DNA from: Beroe ovata
Taxonomy: Eukaryota; Ctenophora; Nuda; Beroida; Beroidae
Direction: 5' to 3'
NCBI GenBank assembly: GCA_946803715.1
Contig: CAMPET010000160.1
Span: forward strand, 1,091 to 58,970
Length of the DNA stretch: 57,880 nt
Shown here: positions 48,179 to 57,880 of the stretch, one piece after another
Layout of the letters: each line of letters starts with the position of its first letter
How positions within the stretch are numbered: position 1 is the first letter of the stretch
Translations under genes and position numbers: made by a program
Notes under the pieces: model-generated
Told to the model about the DNA's origin: nothing
The model's input: the letters and a program-made list of their open reading frames with translations, nothing else
Databases searched by the model: none

Positions 48179-50505
48179 ATTAGAGTCACGGGTGTGCGTG
48201 ATTGTCAATGAATTTTCATTGATAATCAATTTCAAGAATAGAATGACGAATTATAATTGGGCATGCAAACAATGGGCAGGGGCTTCTTCAGGCTCATCAA
48301 AACCATGCTGAATTGTCACATTCCAGAATGTTCGGTGCTTGGGTCATCAGCCAACAGTGCTGATACCATTGCTTTCTAATTATGCTTCAAGAGTTACGAC
48401 CAAGATGCAACATACAATGCATAGTTGCCATGCAAATCAAACTTTAAAATCTGGCAAAATTTTATCCTTTGATGAATGCTAAGACAGGAGAACATGCAAA
48501 AACTGGAACACGTCCAACAAAAAGAAGAGATCGACATTCCAAGATTGATAAACAAGTCCTGAAGTTGGGAAACATCAGACCATCCATCGTCACAGAATTC
48601 AGACAAGAGTAGAGAGTTCGTCTGACACAGAGGGATGCAACTTAATCTGCTACCATGTGCTGATGAAAAAGTCGGACGATTTCAAATTCTAGTTTTGTCA
48701 CGGAGGAAATGTGCTTCGAATCAACTCATACATCATGGGCAATTTTCACGAGGACGTTTTGACGAATTTTAGTTGTGTGACATTGGTTACGATCACAGAC
48801 GTGTCAATAGTAAGTGTTTCACCAAAAAATATTATGCTCGAAAATTCATGTTAACAATGAAATATGTTATCTATCGCCAACAAAACCATGAATTTGGTTA
48901 CAAGAATCTACCCATAGAACGAATAAGAATTGCAACTGCCAAGAACTTCCATGAATCAGGGAAGAAATCTAAATTACATTCGGAGAGAAAGAGAGTTCCC
49001 AGCAGTAGCAAGAAACGCGACTTTCACAGCTTCACGTGTGAAATGTATTTCCCATGTATATCATGTACACGTGTATACATATGTGCACGTGTACGTGCAT
49101 TGTGCAATGTACATATGCACGTGCACTATCTTGTATGTACAAGAAAATCTCTACTCCATGCTAAACCTACTACTAAATGAGCTTTCCGGAGTACACAGGA
49201 TTTGTGTACTTGGTGGTCGGTTCTTTATAAAGTGGTGATAGACCCTGTGTGGAGAGTGGTTCACTTGAAATATGATGATCATTGTATTCGTAATTAATCA
49301 GGTTAAATCAGGTTAGATATTAGGGTTTTCTCGGATCTGAGTCTAATTTAACTTGAATAATTGAGGAAGGCGGTGAATGGTGATTTTATAATGTTAAACG
49401 ATTGATCATACCGATGGATCATAACCTTATCATGAGATCATCGATATCATATCAAAAGACGATGTTATGGTCGAGTCACATTTCGGATAAATGTGACGAA
49501 GTTATACAAATTTTCGACAGAAAGAACGAGACGGCGTGAAATTTCGGTGACTGAAATCTCCTTGACAATTTCCATAGCAACGGTGCAACACGCAAAGGTT
49601 AATGAGAATATCTTAAGTATAGATCCATGCTATAAGGAGTGTTAAATAACAATTATATCACTGTGATTAATATAATAATACACATACACATAACACCCTG
49701 GATAGAAAATTGATTCGAAGCTGAGCGCAAAGTTTCCAAAAGCAGAGAGCAGAATACGTGACAAGAAGCTGAGCTATTATGCTGTTTTTCTAGAGTATTC
49801 TGCTGGATTTTAGGCAAGGTTATGAAGAGCTAGACGCGCAGGAGAAAGTGTATCCCAGCATGAGTCCTGAAAAAGTGGTGTCAATGTGACATCACGTTTT
49901 CGAGAATCAAATTAAACTTGGTTGAGCAACTTTCAGCAGGCTTACAGGTAAGTAAATGCATCTGAAACTTGAATTATGGATGCAATATTGCAATTAGGTC
50001 CTTTTGTTACAAAAAATATTGATCATGGAGTTGGGTAATCAGGTTCTTAACGAGACAAAGGATTTTCAACAGATTAGTCACATGAAAAGTGAATCAGTAT
50101 TGATACTGAAACAACCTCATTCACAATCTGATCACCAGGTTTCAAATTTTTTCAAGTTTCTTCGAAAACTTCAAAAAATGCACAATATCCATGATTGGAA
50201 TTCTTTAAACGGGCGTGTCTCTGCCATAATGATCATGATATTGATAGCCGCGAACAGCCTATTTTCAGGTGATTCAAACACCGCAAAAAGTTACAAATTT
50301 CAGTGCATATGATTAAAAGAAGGTAGCGCCACGAACAAACGACAATGTACAACATTCTGCGAGTATTCATGGTACAACAGATTATAATATTCAGGCGATC
50401 TAGCAGAGGATAATATGGGTACAAGCTGACGACTTGTGATGGTGGAGGGCATGCGGGTCAGAACAGCAAGAAGTATGTTTTCAGGGGTATGACGGACATG
50501 ACTAT

Positions 50506-50652
50506 ACCGCACTTCGCTGAGCCGCGTAATCGCAGTCATATACTCAACGCAAAGAAGAGAACTTTATGAAGGAGTATAAAGAGGCGTGATAATATTTTGG
50601 CGTGATTAATGTCACGCACTCTGATGCCGATTTTGCGTTAGCGAAGTGCGGT
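50506..50652. repeat. Inverted repeat of ACCGCACTTCGCT, 147 bp end to end
   Basis: Arms 50506-50518 and 50640-50652 are perfect reverse complements. The inside contains CGTGATTAATGTCACG, another imperfect palindrome. This is compatible with a small non-autonomous DNA element. Confidence 0.55.
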
Positions 50653-50718
50653 AGTATATTCCTAGGTAACGACAAAAACGTGTCACAAACGAGACACGAG
50701 AACACTCACTGAACATGG

Positions 50719-53700
50719 CTATAACTCTGCAGTTGTCGTGGAAACGGAGGGATTCATAATGACGTCATCGACGGGAAGCGTGAGACTGGCCCTTACGGCG
50801 GGATCGAGTTTGGGTTTGGGAGGGAGGGCTGGAGGGGGAGGCTTCTTTCCCGCGCTTTTGTTCTCCACTACAAGTCCCCGTTGAAGAGTCGAGATATCAC
50901 TGTCAATGTTTGACATGATATCGTCGAAATCATCGTGATCCAGATCGACTTCCTTTTTTATTGGTTTTCCGCCGCTGAACTTATCGCCGACGTCTTTGTC
51001 TTGATCCGGAACGTCAATGTTAGTTGCCACAACGGGGTCATCTTCATACGGATTCTCACGTCTCAAATCGTTGTTCATGTTGGGAAGAGTATACTCTGGA
51101 ATATCTCCCCGATTTTTTGGTTCAGCCCTATCCAGATTCTGCATTTGGAAAGTTGCCGGATTGCTCACTGTTGTCTGGGGGATCACAGGAGGGGTTGTGC
51201 CGTTGCTCGTCGGGGGGGTGTATTTGTGTTTGTTATCTCTGTGGAGTGGGTTCTGAAACTCGGTCACCGGTCCCCTGTATAGCGGACTGAGATCCTGGCA
51301 GGGGAGACGAGAACTGTGATATCAGGAGCATGCGTGACACGTGACGCGTGGCGGGTGACGCGTGGCGGGTGACGCGTGGCGCGTGACGCGTGGCGGGTGA
51401 CGGGTGACGCGTGACGCGTGAGGAGTGAGGAGTGAGTTGAAGTGAATTGTTTTTCTGTCCATTACATAATAGGTCTCTTGATAATGAGCGGGTTATCCCG
51501 CGGTATTGAGCAGTGAATCCAGCGATTTATAATTATAAGCGTGTTGTATTTCATGAAAATATATATAGCAGAAATGAGGAATTTCATTTTCTGTCGAGGA
51601 CCGGAATACTTATCTGCAGTTTGGAAGATCTCGTCGTCTGACATACGAAATATTATATGAATGTTCATGCATGAGTTGTTGCATAAACTTAAACTATAAA
51701 ATCCTAAAAGTTCAGCTTCGGATCTAACTCCAAACTGGAGTTGCTACTCTAAATGTTGCTTCATCTCATCGGAGCAACACAACAGTTGCTCGTTGCTATG
51801 GAAATGTCCATGGATTCAATCAATATTTTTACCGAAAACACATGGGTTTGATTGTTGGTACTAATCAGGGCAATAAATTTCGAAAAAGCGGAGTTAATTT
51901 GATAAATTATGAACTCAGCTGATTTATGTGGGCAGCAGATTTTCACTAACCTGTTGTTATGGCCATCGATAAAAGATTAATGTTTTGAAACAAGATAATA
52001 AACTGTGAAGTTAACTGTCCAGTAGTTTACCAACTGTGTGTGCTATTTTCTTATCCTCACGACAATTTTGGTTGAAGAATAGCGGAACAACGACTCCACA
52101 CACACACACACGCACGAGAAAACAAATGTGCCGCACAAAACACAGGAGTACTTCAGGGGAAAAACTGCTCGAAAATCTCAAACAAAGCTCAGTATAATAA
52201 TATGATTCGGGCCAAGTGTATAGTGTGTGTTTCCTGCGACTTTTCTGGTGGAAATGTAACGGGGAGGAGAAATCACAAGAGCGAATTGTCACATGCAAAC
52301 GGCGAGAATTTCTTACCGTGTTCCACTTGGCCTTCGACCGCTCTTCCAAGAATTTGGTATATTCTCGTTTATCCTACGAGAGAGGGATTGATCAGAAGAA
52401 TGGAACAGATCGAATCAATCATAGAGGACTAGAAGATTTCTTTTAAGTTAGTTTTAAGGGACCTCATAATTCTGAGAAAATTGCAATATTGGGGAGATCT
52501 GTCTACTCACCACGATAGTAGTGTATATCTTCCACAGTAGGAGTAGTATGATACCGATAGCAAGAATACCGCCTATAACACCCGCCACTATCGCTATGAT
52601 GTTCGGTTGTGACGGACAATCTGCGGAGGAAAATACGCGTGAGTCACCACGGCAACCAATGAGCAGCTTTCGTTGCCATGACATCAACCGTGAGCCATAA
52701 GGCGTTATCCAACACGCAGTACTAAAGTGCTAACCTAGTTCTCGGTCTATCAGAACTTCTTTGAGTCGTGGCTGTGACGCAGCTCCTCTGTCCTCGTAGT
52801 GAAGGTAGAAGATGATGTCACAGTTCTCCTTTTCCGGGAGAGGTTCACACATTTTGTGTCGGCCTGGAGATGTGAATATCAATGCGCCGTTTGTCGAGAG
52901 GAGGTAACCTGGAAACAATGCTCAATGGGTGTCAACAAACCTAGTTTAGTGGTGTCAACTCTATCATCATCTGATAGTGACACCGGGTAGTCACTGCCAC
53001 AACCACAACTCTCCTGTGTCGACTTGTCCTGGGGGAGATTGTTACCATGACAACACATCACCATGACCACAACAGGGCAGGTTTAAAGATGGGAATTTCA
53101 GCGCTCCCAGCCCAACCAGCTGAGCCAGCACTGTCCTATTTGTGGGATTACTGGAGTGTCACGAGATCATAGCGCGAATTTGGGCTCCGCGCGCATTTCC
53201 GTTACCGTCTGCCGATGATCGTTCAAACGAACAAAGATTCGTTTTCAGAACGGAACCGGATTTGTTTTCAGAACTCGCACAATTCCTACTCCTACTCACG
53301 TCATTTCTGTTATCGTACATGCACCTCACACACTCCTCGTATATGGTACAGTCTAGCGGACCGCAATCCTGGCAGATGTCACAAAACTCCCCAAAATAGT
53401 TGGGTTTACATCGGCATGCCCCGCATACACACTCCCCGTTCTCCTCCCCTGAAATAGGGTGGTAACGTTACCATGGTAACTGTTAATCTATGCACCGCGA
53501 TTCATGTCACCATGGTAACTCTAGGAGTTATGGTCATGAATCGTACTTGCTGATGTCCAATTTTTGAAACCATCGAAACGCAATCGAAAGCCGTGGCAAT
53601 GATCGAGTTCGAGTAGTCTAAGTTTGAGAATTCACGATACCTGTGCAGGGAGTCTCCGTTTTGGGGTTGATACACGCAGCCCGAGACACTGGACAACCGC

Positions 53701-56700
53701 AGTCATCCCCCGTAAACTGGGGATCACTCGCTTGCTTAGGAGTCCCTGGACATGGTTGTTGAAAAGTTGTGGTTTACCGAGACAGAATGAAATCTGTTTA
53801 TGAGGGTTTAACCTCTCTTCCGTGATTGAATCCTAACGTTATAAACTCTCAAATCTATGGCCTAAGCTAACATCTTTCCTTTCCTAAACTGTCGGTCGTC
53901 GGACCCTAAATTTCTTACTGACCGTTAGGCGACTTGTTACAGTCACACGCGCCACAGTAACAGTAGCCGTTATTGGAACAGATCTCGTTATCGATATTAC
54001 GAGGACATTCGTAGTTACTGCACTCACAGAATTCTCCTGTGGATACAGTTTACCATTGAGAGAGAAGACGTATCATTTGGTTGTCAGTCAAAACGATTCT
54101 AAGAGCACTGATTTATCCTCTTTCCACCCAAATTTTCACAGCAAGAAATTTTTCCAGTCAAAAAAGTATTAGTAGAAAGGTTTTAACTTTCAGTATAACT
54201 GTCTCAACTAACCCCATCGAATGTAGCTGTCCCTTGTCGGTTGAATACACTCGCACTGCCCGCAAATACACTTGCCATTGTTCTCCCCCGAGCATATGAT
54301 ACCCGTGGAGTTATTGATACACGCATCAATGTCCTTGTCCTCCTTTTGGTTACACTGCGGGGGAGAGAGATGTGTGTGTGTGTGTGTGTGTGTGTTTTCT
54401 CACTTCACACTTCTCCCCGTAGCTCCCTGTGTGGCACTGGCACGCCGAGCAGATCAAGTCCCCATCTCCCCCACACTCTTCAGCACTTTTCTTCTCGGAT
54501 CCGTCCTTCTCACAGTCACAATCACAGATCATTTCGATTGAGACAGGAATTGTGGCGATGCCAGGAATCTGCGAGAGAGAAAACGGTTCATTTATAGGAT
54601 GAACTAATCTCTGGGACGGAATCATCTATTTTCCTCGAATGCTAAAGAAATGAACTTCCAACAATTTCGTTTTCCGACGCTGGTTCTGACGCACGAACCT
54701 CAATATCGAAATTGTAGCTGTTCTCCCCTTCACTGGCACACTCTGCCACACTGATTATCATATCAAACTTAACCTCCTCCTCCAACGATACTCCCTTGCA
54801 ACCTTGATTGTTGTCCATGACAGTCTGGAGGTAAGATTCAGTCGAGATGAGTATTCACACGACAGCAAATGAATCACATCAAACAGGTTTGAGTCTACGA
54901 TCAATTCATTTCCATCATTTGGTCGAACAGTCAATGCCATTGCCTGCTCAATTAAGACAAGTGACAATATGAAAATGCGAAAAGGAGACATTTCCCCAAC
55001 TCACCCTCCCGCCCAAACTTAAGATACCTGTTGTCCTGAACACCGAGGTACAACTTGTACGGACACGCCCGGTGGCGCCTGGGGGTTGAGTTGGGTTGAG
55101 GACACGATGCTGTCCAGCTGCGCTTTGATCAGGTCTGCCACCGCTTTGGAGTCCGAGTCAAGACGACCTGGGGTGAGTGGAGGGTGAGTGAAGTTTGGAG
55201 TGGCACAATAGTGGGATTTGGGGATTATTTCATCGATTTGAAGACCTAAAACTCAATTCGGCACCTTGAGTTTTTCAAAAAAATGAACAAAACTCCATAC
55301 CGACAGAGGAGAGCTGCGTCAGATGTTTCGAGAGCTCTTCATAGAGTTGTTGCATGTTGGCTGTTACAGCGAAAATTGGAATGACCTTGTTCTTGATTAG
55401 GACGTCGTTAAGTTGACCCAGCGATGGGTAATCCTGAACAGTCCTTTGTCAAGTATGGGAATTTAGAGAAGAATTTGACAATCCTGAATTTAGATAGAAT
55501 TGAACGTAATTTAGAGTGAAATTCAGAACGCATTTAGATTTTAGAGTGAAATTTAGAACTTAATAAGTAACCTCAGTCAAGCTCTTCGTATATTTGTTCT
55601 CTGTCATACCACATTGACCCTGGTTAGGTTTAACAATTCCCGCCAGTTTCCCGTCACCAGCAACGTGGAACACATCATCTGTAGCAAGGAAAACAACTCT
55701 CCTAGACACATCTCTCCATCCAATTACCTGAGGATGATAGGAAATATAAATCAGGATGAATGAATGCAATGAATGTGTTCACTGTTCCTGCTGTCATTTT
55801 ACTCACATCTGAGCAAACTGCAGCTTGTACCATGGCATCAAAACCTCCCTCAGGGTTATCAACATTTGATGAGATCTTCAGAGCGTTCAGTTTATCCTGA
55901 AAGAGAGTAAAATGTCAGAGATTGTTCCACGAAGCCCCCCATTTCTTTTCAAACGTCTGTCCCATTCTCTAGCGCGCGTGTAGAAAAATGTTAATTGGAT
56001 TTCTACGCCGCGCACAGAAGACTTGAACACGAAATTCTGGTTGGGAGTTCGCGCGCGCTGTTCAAAGTGACCACATTCCCCGAGTTACGTAACCTAAGCT
56101 AAACAGATGGGAATGCAGTTTGGTGGCTTCATCTGGACACACGACTATAAACTCCATGCAAGTGACAAGCTGTGAAAAAATAGAGGAGGGGAGGATAACT
56201 TCAACACGATTACTCGTAGAGTAGTGAATTAGGTCTGTAAATTGAGTGTGAAGTACACTTTGTACACGAATGTTTGAGTGTGAGAATTAATTAAATCTTG
56301 CAGAGCTCATTGCTGCTAGAGCATTCCTGATAGATTCTTGAAATAGAAGTAAATCACGATAAGTGCTGAATTCAACACACCACTGTAACATTTAACAGTA
56401 CGAATCTGTATGAAGTTCATGATTAACTCATTGTAAGAGTTCATTACTCTGCAACGGTGAAATCATTATTGAACACATAGTTCATTACAGTGAACAATAC
56501 ACTGTTTGCATGCTGAGCTTGACATAGTGATGGGAAAACAATGCACGGCTGATTGACTCAAACAAAAGGTGGAATGATAGGCTAAAGCGCAGTAATCACG
56601 CAGTCATCACGCACTACGCAGTCATCACGCAATAATATGGCAGTTATCACGCAGTATTCACGCTAGAATCACGCAGTAATCACGCCAGTGCCTCACACTT

Positions 56701-57478
56701 ATTACCTGGAGTTCTTGCTGAGCGGTAGCACTCCCCGTCATAGACATAACGTGGTTGAAGGCGTGTACGGCCTGACATTCGGCACAGGGCTTGTCCAGCA
56801 TTCCTTCGTCTGAAGTAGAGTGGTAGATTAGAGTAGGTAGGTAGTTAAGAGTGTATCAGTTTTAGGTCTTCTCACGGGCCTAGGTCAATTTAGAATTGGG
56901 CTTTGTACAGATTTTGGTCACTGGAAAACTCTTGGTTTTGAAATAGGAGGGTTAACGAGGTTTTTACCGGTTTTGGCGTATGGGGAGGTTGGCTTATCCA
57001 CGAATGTCCCAAATCCGATGTTGTAATCGGTAGATACAGTTGCCAACTTTTTAGCTGATAAACACGGTAGTAGTAGTTAAATAGTCTGATTAAATTTGTT
57101 TACAGCAAGAAAACAGAGCTGCTGGTATCACACTGCACGCACAGAGGCTATCTTCCGCAAGTCTCCTGATGTGACAACCCAATACTCAAAAGAAGAAGTT
57201 CTACAAATAAGACGGAGGAATTGTGTCATGAAATTTCCCACAATCATAATTGTGAAATCCTCACTGAAGGTAAAACTCACTAATGTCTTCCGTCAACTCC
57301 TTCAGCTCGTTGAGATCTCCGTTCATGGAAAATGAGAAGTCCATCAGGTAATACACGTCGAGGGGGTAGTTTTGCGAGGATTTAACTGTAACCGATATGT
57401 TGTACGTCTCGCCTGAAGGGAGGGAGATGATGAATGAATCTTCTTCAAAATTCAGCGCTAGATCCTCTGGAAATTCTA
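50719..57478 (-). CDS. Integrin beta subunit (5' end beyond the window), with an extended cytoplasmic tail
   Basis: This is the adhesion receptor chain that pairs with integrin alpha. Eighteen exons join in phase: 57281-57478, 56968-57054, 56706-56809, 55807-55896, 55572-55727, 55301-55433, 55028-55167, 54699-54824, 54404-54568, 54213-54354, 53923-54036, 53641-53745, 53300-53448, 52941-53028, 52735-52908, 52511-52620, 52317-52373, 50719-51294 (903 residues to the stop). The beta-I domain has the MIDAS motif DFSFS ([14 protein letters not shown]), [28 protein letters not shown] and [10 protein letters not shown]. Four Cys-rich I-EGF modules, a beta-tail domain and the TM helix ([20 protein letters not shown]) follow. 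The tail has [19 protein letters not shown], but NPxY1 reads SPLY and NPxY2 reads NPLH. About 165 extra residues follow, with NPYEDD and [11 protein letters not shown]. The PSI and hybrid N-terminal exons are off the right edge. Confidence 0.93.
51331..51430. repeat. GTGACGCGTGGCGG minisatellite in the last integrin intron
   Basis: About eight copies of a roughly 10-14 bp GC-rich unit (GTGACGCGTGGCGG and variants), immediately upstream (on the minus strand) of the last coding exon. Confidence 0.9.
56585..56695. repeat. Degenerate tandem repeat CAGTAATCACG in an integrin intron
   Basis: Nine or so imperfect copies of an 11-13 bp unit containing ATCACGCAGT. The related word GCGTGAT also recurs near 11510-11560 and 50590-50615. 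Confidence 0.75.
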
Positions 57479-57880
57479 CTTTCCGGGCGTATTAATGCTC
57501 TTATGATGACGTATCTGATGACGTATCAACCAATTTGATGACGTATTGATGACGTGTCAACACTATTGTGGATTCATTGTTAATGTGGTACATGCTCTCA
57601 AAGGGGCGCAGGGCGTTGTATAATATGTATAGATCTTGGTATTTGGCAATCATCCAGAAATTAGGGGGTGAGGGGAGTGATGATCGTCAAGCATACACGG
57701 CTTATTATAGTAGCTCCCCGCTTATCATTTTAAAATAACCATGATTTAAATATAAATCGTGGTGATGATGGAGTGTTGAACAACCTCTTCTTTTAAACAA
57801 ACGAACCATGAAATGTAAAACCAAGATAACATACACATACAAACAGGTGGTTTAACCCTTTGTACCACACACGTCACACA
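57479..57880. other. Integrin intron or upstream sequence with four TGACGT (CRE-half) motifs
   Basis: TGACGT occurs at 57507, 57518, 57539 and 57550, three as TGACGTAT. No further integrin exon was identified in this stretch. Confidence 0.4.

Larger units (their letters stand above)
46823..50718. other. Gene-poor 3.9-kb interval between CCDC40 and integrin 3' ends
   Basis: Two genes converge on this interval, yet it contains promoter-like motifs (47995-48114), a pair of related 60-bp repeats (48120-48178 and 49204-49259), runs of alternating acgtgtacatatgcacgtg near 49060-49130 and a 13-bp inverted repeat at 50506-50518/50640-50652. No exon or ORF over 140 codons was found; a non-coding transcript is possible. 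Confidence 0.5.

Noticed and set aside
48773-49238. Overlapping ORFs of 102-135 codons at 48773-49238
   Set aside because: Two frames over the same AT-rich and alternating acgtgt sequence, with no codon bias, domain or splice support.
51150-51165. An RGD tripeptide in the integrin tail (NRGDIPEY)
   Set aside because: It lies on the cytoplasmic side, so it cannot act as an integrin ligand; most likely chance.

Overview
This is eukaryotic, animal-type genomic DNA. Genes are built from many short exons with GT-AG introns of roughly 80-400 bp, there is abundant TG/CA microsatellite, and the gene set is metazoan: a Salvador adaptor, a misshapen/MAP4K4-type kinase, an integrin beta chain, a rhodopsin-family GPCR and an axonemal CCDC40. 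The mixture of an integrin beta with degenerate NPxY motifs and a beta/gamma-crystallin protein made of Eph-receptor-like cysteine repeats suggests an early-branching animal. A sponge is my first guess, with a cnidarian or placozoan possible. The species cannot be fixed from the sequence alone.

Layout. On the minus strand from the left edge lie the 5' end of a probable Furry homologue (119-796, running off the window), Salvador (2334-6039, eight exons) and a 22-exon MAP4K4/TNIK/MINK-type kinase (7827-21229). Two complete genes sit inside introns of these on the same strand: an inositol monophosphatase (3332-4608) in Salvador intron 6, and an intronless class A GPCR (15201-16664) in kinase intron 10. 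On the plus strand follow a short CEP290-tail-like coiled-coil protein (22643-23478) and a glutathione S-transferase (23740-25674). A large minus-strand gene (26290-36754) encodes a secreted or surface protein with a TSP1 repeat, a long array of Eph-receptor-like cysteine repeats, and four near-identical tandem modules of cysteine repeat plus Ca-binding beta/gamma-crystallin. A small plus-strand disordered ORF (39118-39591) and CCDC40 (40252-46822, 20 exons) follow. A gene-poor stretch (46823-50718) separates these from an integrin beta gene (50719-57478, minus) whose 5' end leaves the window.

How the genes relate. Furry, Salvador and MAP4K4-family kinases all act in the Hippo/NDR-LATS kinase network in other animals, and here they are consecutive and co-oriented. 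CCDC40 and the CEP290-like protein are ciliary. The integrin and the crystallin/cysteine-repeat protein are extracellular or adhesion proteins.

Reliability. Exon chains for Salvador, IMPase, kinase, GST, CCDC40 and the integrin were joined by hand; every splice phase matches and the summed coding lengths are multiples of three. There are two real gaps (17304-17365 and 34428-34823). In addition, five of the seven isolated single Ns (919, 14108, 32857, 41072, 43302) sit at junctions of near-identical adjacent copies. They look like unmerged haplotype contigs rather than biology, and they break or duplicate exons of Furry, CCDC40 and the crystallin gene.
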